Source of the DNA: Oxyruncus cristatus | Taxonomy: Eukaryota > Chordata > Aves > Passeriformes > Cotingidae | Reading direction: 5' to 3' | DNA: 64,000 nucleotides | Assembly: GCA_013399855.1 (NCBI GenBank) | Contig: VXAY01002202.1 | Coordinates: 219,961-283,960, forward strand | Part shown: positions 1-11,876 of the stretch, piece after piece | Position numbering within the stretch: the first letter of the stretch is position 1 | How the letters are laid out: the number at the start of each line of letters is the position of its first letter | Notes under the pieces: generated by a model | Databases searched by the model: none | Told to the model about the DNA's origin: nothing | What the model saw: only the letters and a program-made list of their open reading frames with translations | Made by a program: the position numbers and the translations under genes

Positions 1-2391
1 CTTTTGGCAGGTTGTCTTCCCTTTTACCCTTTCTATCACTACCACCCTTATCAGTTCATTACTTTATATATTGTATTTGCTTTAGGGTGAAAAACAAAAC
101 AGAACACAAAAGCCCCCTCCATATCAAACCATAACAAGAGAATTTTTCTGCTTGCCTAAATTTGCCATAGACTGCTCTCTACCTCTTTTCTGAACAAAAA
201 TTAAAAAAGCTTTTCTGTGCATTTTTTACTACCCCATCTTCAAATTAAGGGAGCTGAAATTTCTGCTGCGATTTGTGCAATGTGATTCAGTTCTGCACAA
301 AAATGAACTCTATAGTAAAAACAAAATAAAAAACATTATCAGGTGTATTGAATAAAAATCTGGGTTTTAAAATAAATTTTTTTTAAAAAAGGAAAATAAA
401 TTATATAGAAACTGGATGTGGAAATAGAGGGGTCAATTCCCATGTATAGGGTCAATAAAGTCTCATTAGTTTAAAAATATGAATATATATGATAGATGAT
501 GTAGTCTACCACTTCATTAAAATCTGGTGCTGCACTTAAATGAAAACACTATCTATAATTATGAATTTATGAATAAATATATACTTACTTTTCAAAACCA
601 CTCCTACTTCTATTAAGCAGAATAGAAATAACTGTTGAATGTACTAGATGTAGTGAGCTCTCCAACTGTTAAACTTTAATGAAACTAAACCATGGTCATT
701 CCTTAAGACGTCTTGTAATTACTTATCTTTTGAGTGAATAAAGTCCTATTAATTGCATTTATATGCTATGAATGAAATACATCCGATACCTTTTACTGAT
801 TGTTTGCCAGCCAATTTGCATTATAATGAATAAAATCCCAAGGATCTTACATATAGGGGAGAATTAATGTGGTCAATATGCAAATATACATAAGGTCTGA
901 GACATTGCATAATTACACTGTACAAGACACACAATGAAGAAAACCGTAAAACTTAATTGAAAATAAATTAATTAAAATTCTAGTAAATCCAGTATCAATC
1001 AGTGTATTAGGCATCACAAAAGGTTTACTTTTATTTGTCTTTATTCAACCATTTAAATTTCTGGGCAGTTTTGCCATAGCATAGCATAGCTTGTTCTTTG
1101 TTATATAATTTCATTATGTAACTTGTAACACAAGTTTTGTGATAAACTTAACATCTAAGTCAACCATTCTAAAGCATACTTATAGTACCCAAAATGGTGC
1201 AGCTTCAAGGCTGTTATGTAAGTGCTGCTACATTAAAAATGGATAGTATCGTAAGCTTTTGGGTGTCTTAGATAATATTTGCTATGTAAAGAAAAACACT
1301 GTTTTAAACAACACTTTCCTGTGAAGAAAAGCAATGCTGTGTTGCAAAATGTCTGAATCCCATATTTGCTATGAACAGATGTTAACAGGAACAGTCATTA
1401 CATTAAGCTGCATTAATTAAATATTGACAGAAAAACCTTAGTAGATGAATTTATTAAAACAGCGTGGGGTCTGATTAGCAATTAGTAGATTGATGTATTC
1501 ATGATTATTTGCATGTGACAGCAAACAATCAGGGTGTAGAGAGAATATTTCCCACATTATAATTCAAGTTATCCTTTCCTACCATTTGAACCAAGAAATT
1601 TCCCACTGGATTAACAAACTGAGTTAATGACTCCCTTAAATTGTTCACAAGTTTGTGTTAATTCTTATGGCATTCTGTTACCACTGATTCTGTTAGTGAC
1701 TTTCCCAACAAACAAAAAAACTCTAACTTGTAATGCAGTTAGATGTAGCAGCCCTAAATGATGGTCAGAACTGAAACCAAAATTTTAGAGAGATTTTTTC
1801 CATCTCTGAAGGAGGTAGGTAGGTTAGTCAAAGCAAACTAAAATTCCTTAATTACAGGAAGATATTCTTTTAGTCTAAGAAAATTAGCACATCCATACAG
1901 TCCTTTTTCTTTTTAATAACTAAAGTTTCTGAAGGGTACTAGCTAGGATTCTAATCAAAGTAATTGATTATTAGCTGTTCCATTGATTTAAAGGAGGTAG
2001 GAAGTCTTAACTCATTGTTTCTTTGAAATAAACTGTTTCTTTCATTTAGAATATCTCTGGAAGATGGATAATAATCTACTGTTACTTTAAGTTTGTCTTT
2101 ATGATTTCTCAGTGTTATAGAATGAATTATTGCAATTAGGTCATAGAAAGAAACAGTATAAACCTGTGATCATATTGTTAAGCAAAACTTTTAAATCCCC
2201 TTCTTTTTTTGCAATATCCATGCACATCACAGTTAAGCTCACATCTTTAGTATAATTTTCTGCAAGTGCCTGTTCAATGGCAAGTAAAACAGTCAATGCC
2301 TACTGGGAATGTACACCCAAAGTGCCAATTCACAATCTAGTGCTGTCTACTGCAATCTTTGTGTGGGGGCTGATAAGGTCAAAGGAAAGTT
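1..2391. other. Unique AT-rich non-coding interval, no gene seen
   Basis: No recognisable coding sequence, RNA gene or interspersed repeat is visible. Open frames are short and low in complexity. The stretch from about 1370 to 1680 is richer in homeodomain-type words (TTAATTAA, ATTAGCAATTAG), an octamer and a TGACAG word than its surroundings, and is listed separately as a candidate regulatory cluster. Confidence 0.6.
1471..1521. promoter_or_regulatory. Candidate homeodomain/POU/MEIS motif cluster
   Basis: Within 51 bases there is an ATTAGCAATTAG pair of homeodomain-type cores (about 1474-1485), then the octamer ATTTGCAT (reverse complement of ATGCAAAT) at 1507-1514, and a TGACAG word of MEIS/TGIF type at 1516-1521, next to the octamer. 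Such mixtures are typical of vertebrate developmental enhancers, but short AT-rich words also occur often by chance in this background. The motifs are seen directly; enhancer function is inference. No gene is near enough in the window to name a target. Confidence 0.3.
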
Positions 2392-2975
2392 TGTTGTGTG
2401 TATGCCAACCAAGCCCCACGCAGCCATTCACCCAGTCCCCCTGTGCCATGGGGGGGACAATCAAAAGGGTAAAAGTGAGTAAACTCCTGAGTTGAGATAA
2501 AGACAGTTTAATACATAAAGCAAAAGCTGTGCACACAAGCAAAGCAAAACAAGGATTTAAGTCACTGCTTTCCATAGGCAGGGGCATGTTCAGCCATCTC
2601 CAGGAAAGCAGGGGTCCATCACAAGTAACAGTTACTTGGGAAGACAATCACTATCACTCCAAATGTCTACCCCTTCCTTCTTCTTCCCCCAGCTTTATAT
2701 GCTGAGCATAATGTCACATGGTATGGAATATCTCTTGGGTCTGTTGGGGTCAGCTGTCCCGGCTCTGTCCACTCCCAACTACTTGTGCACCCCCAGGCCT
2801 CCTCACTGATGGGGTGGGGTGAGAAGCAGAAAAGGCCTTGACTCTGTGTAAGCACTGCTTAGCAGTAAGGAAAACATCTCTCTGTTATCAGGACTGTTTC
2901 CAGCATAAATCCAAACCACGGCCCATACAAGCTATTATGAGGAAAATTGACTTTACCCTAGCCAAAACAAACACA
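2392..2975 (-). mobile_element. Solo LTR of an avian endogenous retrovirus
   Basis: Read on the minus strand, this is a recognisable passerine-type LTR of about 584 bp. It opens with TGTGTTTGTTTTGGC at 2975. It carries a TATA box (TTTATA on the plus strand, 2694-2699) followed by the purine-rich GGGGGAAGAAG stretch, and an ATTAAA polyadenylation signal (TTTAAT on the plus strand, 2507-2512). It ends near 2392 after a GGCTGCGTGGGGCTT block. U3, R and U5 are therefore all represented. No gag, pol or env sequence adjoins it, so it is a solo LTR left by recombination. The exact left end is uncertain by a few bases and no clear target-site duplication is visible. I recognise the family from memory; whether it is ERVK-like or ERVL-like needs a repeat-library search. 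Open frames across it on both strands are by-products of its higher GC content. Confidence 0.85.
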
Positions 2976-5900
2976 GTGGTATCTACCCAGAGAGAAACTT
3001 CTTATATAATTTATATTTAAATTAATTCAGCTAGAGCACACTAAAAATTTTACTGAACTGAAATGCTATGTCACAACTTGGGATAGCCAAGGGACTTGCT
3101 AAAAACTTGGGCTATTGGGCCAAACTGAATTGTTAATGTAGTTGCAGTGTTAGCAAAAATAAGGCACTCTGGAGAAGCTCCTTTCCCATACCATATTAAT
3201 CATTATTCAAAACAGCTACTTCAGAAGGATTTATGAAAGTCAGGAATAACCAAATGTTTCCATGTGCCCTATGCAGTAATGCAATGCAATAACACTGGAT
3301 CTGTGAAACAATCATTCCATGTCAAGACTTTGGATAGACCCTCCTTATTTTGAATAGATTTTCTGATTATTTTGTTTGTTCGTTTTCCTAGTACTTAAAT
3401 GTGATGAGAAGAATTGTCAGTTTTTGACTTAGATTAATTTTTTTGTTGAGGTACCTTTTGAAGAAAACTTTCTGAAACTTTTTCTCTGAAAATGAGCAAG
3501 TGAGAAGGTTAGTCATGAAAAGATCTTTAAATACTACCTTTAAAGTGTGTGTGCGTCTTCATCTGGAAGTGATGACTTCTTAAAGGTCAATAAAGTATTT
3601 AATATTTATAGTAGATGATCCCAAGATTTAGATGATGACCAGTGATTGGAATCACAACATCTGTCTGAAGGGTCATAAGTAATAAGAACTTCAAAGTCTC
3701 ATTTGAGATACATGAATTCTGAAGAGTCAGTACCTGAAGTTGGCATACCAAATTTAACCAGAATGAGGTTAAAAGCAATATATAATATTGTCCCATATGT
3801 CTACTTCAAGCTACAAGGCATATCCATTCCACCTAGACAGACTTTCAAGGAGTGGAGAAGAATTCCATGTTTTCTGACAAAATAAAACCAAAGAAGGACA
3901 GTTTCTGCTTGTATAGTAACATTTTTGTATACACACATTTGGATAGAAGCCATTTTTTTGCAGGCTCTTTCCTGCTAAAGTAAATGCAAATCCATTTCTC
4001 AAAACCCAACAGTACCTGTCTGCCTGCATGGGTGCTGGGATGCTCTCTACTTCCCTTATTCATGTCCTGCCCGGTTAGAACAGTGTTCAAGACGTACTAA
4101 TTTTGAGAGCAAGTTCAAGGCTGAATGTGCCTGTGTCACCAGAAGGACTACTTTGAGAAGACAGATCTGCTTCTATGCTTCAGTGTCTTAATTAACTGGG
4201 ACGGGACTTGATTAAATCCAAATTATGCTGGAATCAAAGAATAGATGCACTTAAGTGAAGTGAACATTAGAGATACATTTTGCTCAGATTTTAAATGGCA
4301 GAGCTATGCAGAGACTTGAAGTTAATGTGGCATAGTTTTTTTTTGTGAGTCTTTGTTCTGTTACATCAGAGCCAAGCATCTAATTTCCATCTTCATCTGA
4401 AATCATCTTCTGAAAGTACTTACTAAGTATGTGAGATTATATTAGTACCTTTACCAGGTCACAAAATAACTATGAAAGCTGCAGGCATATTAAAAAGTCA
4501 GCAACATTTCAAGGGGTGGAGCTCTTGGTCTTCATAATTAAAGCCTTCCATGTCTTTATGCCTGTAGAAGTTTTGAAGTCCACTAGACTAATGAGTAGTA
4601 CATGAAAAAAAAAAAAAATAAAAAGAAGGAATTTACTTCACTCTGGTTTTGATTTTCAATAACTGTGTGAAGCCTGAAATTCTTTATGTCTCTGTCAGAT
4701 TCTCTATAGTAGTGAGGGAAATTAAGGTAAGTTTGAAAGCCAGCACCAGAAAATATAGAGGCGTAATTTTAGTAGTTCCAAACAGCATTGCAAACATATG
4801 TAATTCTACACAGAATTAATCATTCTTTAGAGAAAACAGTGTCTCACAGGTGCATACCAAGAAAACAGATGAGATATGACATTGTTTATTTTTAAATTAT
4901 AATTTTTAAAAATTATTGAATACATGGGCTTTTTCTTAGGCAAGAGTCTAGCACCAGGGACTGCTGTGATAAGTAAATAACAACAATCTAATGGTCTGGT
5001 GAGTATTGATGTAGTTCCCCCAAAAAAGTATAATTTGTTTTGTTAAATTTTCAGTGATGATAATTGTAAGGTTCTTTAAATGAACAATTGTGAGGTTTTT
5101 TTAAACAAACAACTGACTTGCAAAATCCTGATTTTTAATAGAACAGCAATATAGCTCCTTTTTTACAAAACAATTAAAATAATAAGTACTGTAGAATAAC
5201 ATATGTAGTTTCTAATTATGAGTATGAGCCAGCTGACAGTAAATTGAGCTTCACTTTTACTTTATTATCTACTTTTGAGGATATAAGTTAACTGTGACCC
5301 TACTTATACTGGTTTTACTTAGGCAAACCTCCGACTAACTTAAGTAAGATTTTTGCTAAAGTAAAGAGCTCTTAAATTTAGAAATTGGCAGAACATGTAA
5401 GCAAAGTCTGAAAGTCTTTGTGGTTTGAGGATTTTCTTTGGTTATCTTTGTGTTGTTTTCAGATTTTGTTATTTTTGGTATTTGGTTGGTTTTTGCTTAT
5501 TTTGTGTTTTTTTAATATCATTAATATATAAACAGCGTGTCTTTAAATCATGTGTCAATCCAGAAAGTCAGTGCATCAATTGTGCCATGGGATTCGCGTT
5601 CAGAAAATTTCTTTTGATGTTGTAGCTTCTCATCTTGAATTGACACTGTATACCACTCTTTACCATTATTGTCAAAATCTGTATCAGTAGAAACATCATG
5701 TTTTGGGAAGCACATAGTCTATTTTTGCTCATAGGTTAAAGTGTGTAAAACTACTCAAAGGTTGAAATGCAAAATTCTGCAGAAATTACTCAAAAAAATC
5801 TGGCAAAGATTAGGAAAAAACCCACCATTTTCCCTATTAAACTGCCCCTTACAGCTTAACTGAGAAGTTTATTTCTCATATATAAGTGTGAAAATATTAT

Positions 5901-8123
5901 AAGAAAGTTACAGTAAACTTCAGTTACATTCTGCAAGCGATTTCTGTAGGATGAAAATATCATTTGTCCCATAAAGCCCATTTTCACAAGCCTGCACCAA
6001 AACTCAACATGAACTATTCTACTAAGTGGTAGAATTCGATATTGTCAGACATGCTTTCCTCCATTATATGCATCTCTTTTTTTAAGTACAAAACAGTCTA
6101 ACTATGAGCAGCCTGAAATAAATGTTTGTTGCAGGTGCATAAGCCATCTGTGATACACTCATCTCCTTCAAGAACAATAGCTATTACTAAGGTCCACAGC
6201 CTATGAAATATGTAATATAAAAGGGCCACTACTGCTGGGGAAGCTTGTAGGAATTTAGCAGTTGATATACTAAATATTCACCTGGAATAAATTTAAAACC
6301 TGCTCAGGAGAACTGTAGAAACAAAAGAAAACCAAGATTTAAAAAAGTAGAAGTTGAAGCTGATATAGTAATATCTATAACCTGCTTTTCAGCAGGTTAA
6401 AACAGCTACTGGTTTGCCTGAGATATCATTAGATTTGCACAGCTGTGCATTGCAGTCTGGCATTTTATGACAACAAAATTCATACTGTGAAAGAAGATTT
6501 CTATTCCTATAATAATTTATTGCAGTGATATACGTGTTGAAAGCACCACAGACATAGTGAATTTTGTGATTTTGTTATTTCTGCCACTAAGACAGCAGCC
6601 ATCTGAAATGAGAGTACAAATTAGCAGTGAGGTAGCTCAAAATTAAAAGCTGAACATCTATTTTTGTTAATGAAATATAGCAGAGTCCTAAACAGGGCAG
6701 GCAATGTGTCGAAATCTGAAAAGGTCAGATATTGCACAATGCAAAACTGGTATAATTTAAAATAATAATTATTTCAGTCTATGCAGTCAAGTGGAAACTG
6801 CAAGTTACTCCGTGAGTAAACTCACCAGAAGAATGTATGTAGGTCAGGAAACACTCAAGCTGCTAAGGAAAACTTCCCCCCCAGAATGAAAAGGCAAATA
6901 TAGCTGCTCATAACACCAGTTTATGTAAATTTATAATCCGAAGTTACTGGTTGCCCAGCATTAAATTTTATTTTGAATAGAAAGATTGCAAAGCTATTTA
7001 TACATTATTGCACAAATATTTTGAATAATAGCTTTTAAAAATATAAACCAGTATCTAGATTCTTGATCATTCACCAAACAATGACTGGTGAAAAATGTTG
7101 TTAGTAACAATCTTAGTGCTCCACCTTTTCTTTAAACCACTGTTTCCAGTTAAGCAATTATGACTCAGCTAATGACCGATTTCAGGTGTACTGAAGTACA
7201 AACTGAAGCATTTGAATAAAACCTATGGGGTTTACTGGTGGTAATTTCAGTTAATTATATTTTCAAAATATACATTTTTTTCGCTTTACGAAGTGGAGAT
7301 AAATGAGGTGTTTCAAACTCAAATTTTCTTTAATTTATAAATGAAATCTATACGGCTTTCTCTGAATACAATATGTTTGAAAATTCAGCATTAATTTTGC
7401 ATACATAAGCCAATTGTTTTAAAACTCCTACATCAAACTCCAGCTTTGTTGATTAAAAGATGCCCAGCTTCAACAGTTGTCATTCATCATGTTCTTAATT
7501 ACTGCCACAATTAACATTATTCCAAAGTTCTTATACTATATACGTATATGTATAAACTGTCTTTTCCTCAGCTGAAGAACAGAAATATTAATTGAATAAT
7601 ATTATTGTCTTATTTGTCCTCAATTGTTTTTCACTTTCTGAAACTGGCACAGAGTTTCCTAGAGTAAAAATCTAAGCAGACTGGCAACCTTTTCCTAAAG
7701 TATAAAACAGCTGTATATTACTGCTTGAAACTTCAGGCTTTTTGGAAATGTAGACAAGTTACAGCCACTTGGAACTAATCAACAACCAATTTTGGTTCCA
7801 TGATCTGCTCCCCTCTATTTCTTGGAATGAAGTTTGAGGGAAAATTCAATTCACAAAGTATGCAGATTCTTGATTCTCCTTAGATGTAGCAGTTGTTAGA
7901 TGTAAGCATTTATGTTGGAAGTTGCCCACAGGATGTTTATTCTTGGTGGAGAAAAACCTCTGAAGAAAAGCAGAAATGAAGAGAGAGAAAGCTTGAAAAT
8001 GCAGCTGGACTACTAGATAACAACTCTTTACCTCAGAGACTATTTTTCATATTACAATAGTATTATGTTTATTCAGTTTATTAACAATGTTATTAGAAGA
8101 AAATCTTACTTTAATATGTATCC
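2976..8123. other. Unique AT-rich non-coding interval, no gene seen
   Basis: About 5 kb without a recognisable gene or interspersed repeat. It holds an A-run of 14 at 4605-4618 and a small perfect hairpin at 6378-6399 (arms TAACCTGC and GCAGGTTA, loop TTTTCA). The stretch around 7380-7530 reads like the compact, motif-dense DNA of conserved non-coding elements, with homeodomain-type words (CAATTAAC, TTAATTACTG) and a CTTTGTTGATTAAAAG stretch of TCF/SOX type. Conservation cannot be judged from one sequence. Confidence 0.55.
4605..4618 (+). repeat. Poly-A tract, 14 bp
   Basis: A run of 14 adenines followed by TAAAAAG. No retroposed sequence is recognisable upstream. Confidence 0.9.
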
Positions 8124-8489
8124 TGTAGTTTAAATCAGTGTTAGCTGTTTTTCTATTCGCTGAATGTAACCCTTTTGCTTATTGGCTGTGTATACTTTAG
8201 ATTTATAGCTTTCCCTTACCTTGTATCTTCCCTCTCCCTAATAGGGTAAGTTTTATCACAGTTTAGCCAGTTATAGACACATCCCTGTATGAATTTCCCT
8301 TGAATCCTCCCAAATTCCAGACATTCCATGCTCTACCAGATAAAAAACTAGCCTTCCCTTTCAATAAAGCCTTTTTCCTCCATTTTGTGCTCCAGATCTA
8401 TTTTGTCTTCACCTGTCGGTGATTTTTATGCAGAATAGATCTTTCACGGTCTAACCCAAGGAGGTTTCGTAGTTTTAACCCCTGATACA
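8124..8489 (+). mobile_element. Probable LTR remnant
   Basis: The interval starts TGTAGTTTAAA and ends TTTAACCCCTGATACA, so it has TG...CA termini with partly complementary ends. A canonical AATAAA signal lies at 8363-8368 after a pyrimidine-rich stretch (TAGCCTTCCCTTTC). It is followed by a T- and C-rich block ending in a CACGGTCTAACCC motif, the usual layout of R and U5 in retroviral LTRs. An ATAAAAAACTAG stretch at 8340-8351 could be a TATA box. I see no matching 5-bp target-site duplication, so the ends are approximate. It could be another kind of retroelement 3' end. The family is not identified. Confidence 0.45.
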
Positions 8490-8770
8490 TTTACACATTG
8501 TAAGAATAGCTTTGTACCAGTATCCCCAGGCTTTTACCACAAACTGAAGTTCCTTGTGTTTTTTGTTTGTTTGCTTTTGTGTACTTCATTGAGAGTATGT
8601 AATGAGAACACCTCTTTCCTAATGGGATTTTGTGGTCTTGGCACACACCTTCTTTAGTACAGCATGAGTTTTATCCATTAGGGTACCAATCTGTAAGTAT
8701 CCAGGAATATTTGGAACGGAGTTTTCAGCGAGGTAGGGGTGTGCTATATCAGACTAGGCTACACCAGACC

Positions 8771-8825
8771 AGAATCACTGAGATTGGAGAAGACGTCTAA
8801 GATCATCAAGTCCAACTGTTAATAA
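8771..8825 (-). mobile_element. CR1 LINE, 3' tail fragment
   Basis: The words AGAATCACTGAG, TTGGAGAAGAC, TCTAAGATCATCAAG and TCCAACTGTTAA in order match the reverse complement of the extreme 3' end of avian CR1 elements. Only about 55 bp are recognisable. CR1 insertions are truncated at the 5' end, so a very short copy containing only the 3' tail is normal for the family. It has no coding capacity. Confidence 0.72.
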
Positions 8826-10012
8826 GAAAAAACCTTCCATTTGTTTTATTTCTCATTTTGCTGATATAAGCTCTCCGAAGCAATTTTTAATTTGTGATTT
8901 TGACAGTCTAATCATGTGATTCTATCTACTACATTTCAGTGACATCAACACAATTGAATTTATACTCACAAATGAAAAATTTATGAGCTCAAATTTTCGC
9001 TGCTTAGAAGCCAGTCTCTTAGCAGACATATATAGGAAATTAAATACTGTATTATTTTCATGTATAATAGTGACATAGTGAATTTTCTTATGGACATTTT
9101 TATTCAATGCTAAGTGAGTTATTATTTTTCTCCAATAAAGCTTGTTCAAAATTATATGGCACACTATTAAGATAAAATATGAGTAATTTACCAAAGCTTT
9201 CTATCTTGATAGATGTTTGATATCAGAATCTTCACTTCCAGCAGTGAAGATTTCAGGACACTGTGCTTCCACGTGAAGAGGAAAAACACATTGGTTCATT
9301 GCAAATAAATTTTGATTTCTTCTGCTTATATCTGTATGCAAGAGAAGTCCTTAGTGCATCTTCACATGTTACTCTATAGTATTACAGAGAGTTAAAGACA
9401 GTATAAAGCTTATTTGAAGTAAAAGGGGAGAACATTTTTAGAGATTCCATATTAATCTCCAGATTTTAAATAAAAGAAATGTAAAATGAATTTATCCTCT
9501 GCTCTCTTGATCAAAATTTCTGTTTAGAGCAGTCTAGAGCAGAGTTGCCACCAAAGATGGAGATATTTATTATCTGTTCGGGAATCATTCATGTTTTACA
9601 GAAGCAATTTCAGTGATATTCATTACTTACTTTGTAGCTACCATGAGGTTTATTGTTTACACGTATAGGTTGGATATGAATCAATGTAATCACCCTAGTT
9701 ATTACAGAAATCCAGGGTAATTCTCAAGACATTACTTTTCACCTTTGGATCAATATCAAGTTCTATAGGACTAAATCCCGGAAGCTGCATGACTCCCCAT
9801 ACTCACGTGGGGGACAGTGACTGTGAGTCTGACAAGACCTTTGTAGACCTTTTTGAGTGAGATACAGCTTTGAACAATTATCATGTTTCACTGAAAGTCT
9901 TCCATTTTAAAGGAAGAGAACAGTTGTCACTTCCTGTTCTGTTTATGCCTCATTTGTTTCTAATATCTCAAAACCGAGCAAGGTAGGGATTTGATGCTAT
10001 AGCTCTATAGGC

Positions 10013-10049
10013 TTTTTCACACTTTTTTTTTTTCACACTTTTTTTTTTT
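10013..10049. repeat. T-rich tandem repeat
   Basis: T-tracts are punctuated twice by CACAC (ending at 10022 and 10038), then run into CTCTCTCT. This is slippage-prone low-complexity DNA with no coding or regulatory content I can support. Confidence 0.75.
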
Positions 10050-10972
10050 CTCTCTCTTTCCACTCCCCTCCTCCCTGGGTTTTGGTCCCATATCTTCTGA
10101 GAAGTTAGGAAATTGAAACACTGGTTCAAGACCTCTTTGTAGGTAAAGCTCCCTTATTAACTTTGATATAAAAAGATAGAAATCATAGGTTTGACCGGTA
10201 AATGAACTCAGGCACCTTATTTCAAACAGCTATCTGAAAACTCCATTCCAGGTTCCAAGGCAGAATGTGACTAAAATATTGCAGGCATTCCTCATCTCTT
10301 TATGTTTCTGTAAGCATACAAAGTCACATCCAGTACTAACCTAATCTTGAATATTCTGAGGAGCCCTACACTCAGTTCATGACCAAGAAACACACTAAAT
10401 TCTTCCTCAGTCCCCAAAAGGGACTGTTATACACAGTACACTGTACAAACACGTACACCACCTGTGTAGCTTTGTAGTACACTCCAAATGCAAACGGGAA
10501 ACCATTCTAATTTAAGTTTCCATGCAAACTACAGGGAATCTAAGGAAATAAAGTAAGGGTTTGGATCATATTAAGGTGTTACATTGCCTGCATCTTCTAT
10601 TAAATGTGACACTTTGAAGTCACTAGTGCTATTAAGTGTCTTTTGAAGGTCTCTTAGATTGTAAAAAATCTAAATGTACGCCAAATTGAAATACAGGGAC
10701 ATCAGTCTGAAGACAACTCAAATGAAAATATAATGATATTGTTCCAAAAGAGCTAGGTTTGAATGCCATTATTTTCTCTACTTGATTTCTGTTGTACCAT
10801 TTAAGCTGTTTAAGACAACACATTACTTTATTTACAATGCTTCACTAAAATATTTATGTTCTAATCAAGTCTGCAGCTGGTTCTCTTAACTGGAGATTCA
10901 GTACCAGCTCCTTCATGAACAGCACTGAATCTCCTTAAATTTAAATATAGTGCTCAAGACAATATGCTCATC

Positions 10973-10992
10973 AAAAAAAAAAAAAAAAAAAA
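10973..10992 (+). repeat. Poly-A tract, 20 bp
   Basis: An uninterrupted run of 20 adenines. There is no recognisable retroposed sequence immediately upstream, so I read it as a homopolymer microsatellite and not the tail of a processed pseudogene. Confidence 0.9.
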
Positions 10993-11814
10993 GGCAATCC
11001 CATCCTGTTCATTCTGTTTCCATTTTAAGGGATGTGTTTGGTGCATGCTAATTTGAGCTCTGTAATGTTTTCTCTTGAAATATCATATAGACTGTATTTT
11101 GCTAGAATATATGTCATAATGTTTTCTGATATTTTCAGATGAGCTAAAGTGTATATCTGTTCTTAATCTATTCCCTCTTCTGAGGCAATGTGCATCCTCA
11201 GCAGCATATTTAACCAAATGGATTTTTTTCCTTAACAGATCAAACTGAGTTCTGCTGCAGGCACAGAACTTCCTATTTAAATGAAAAATGTCTCTGCTTG
11301 CAGATTTGAAAACTCACTTATTGACTCTTTCATCTTGTGTAAACAAATAATCAGCCCATCACCACTATGGTGGGGAAAGTGGAAGAATGAAAGGGAAAGG
11401 GAATTTTTGGGAGTACTGCCAAATATTGCATTACTTGGAATAAAAAACTACTTGCTTGCTGTTAATGTTGCCATTATACACAGATAGTAGACAGCAATGC
11501 TGAGAAAGAACAAAGAAAAATCTACAAAGATGCTGTAATATCAAATATTTCTCCACACTTAGAAGGCAGTGAGATTTTCTTTTTTGTTTTCTATGACAGC
11601 AGAGAAGTCTTGATTTTAACAAAATACTTTAAGATGCTTTTTCAACTAAACTCTGAGAAATCTATTTATTTAAGAAGCTTTCAATTTAATCTTCAAGTGT
11701 CCAAAGAGTTTAAATGTAACATGATTTAGTTATGCTTTGAAAAGTCTTAAGTTAACCTCTTTCTAAACGGGTTTGTTTTATTTTTCTCTTCTAGCTAAAG
11801 CATATATATATCTC

Positions 11815-11876
11815 TGATGTATATAAAGCTTATATATGCTGTATATATAAAGCTTATATGTGATGTATATATAAAG
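11815..11876. repeat. AT-rich tandem repeat, about 22-24 bp unit
   Basis: Three successive copies, the last one partial, of a unit beginning TGATGTATATA and containing TAAAGCTTATAT: 11815-11836, 11837-11860 and 11861-11876. The short open frame across it (MYIKLIYAVYIKLICDVYIK) is produced by the repeat itself and is not evidence of a gene. Confidence 0.85.

Noticed and set aside
10973..10992. Poly-A run as the tail of a processed pseudogene
   Set aside because: No gene-derived sequence or target-site duplication is visible upstream.
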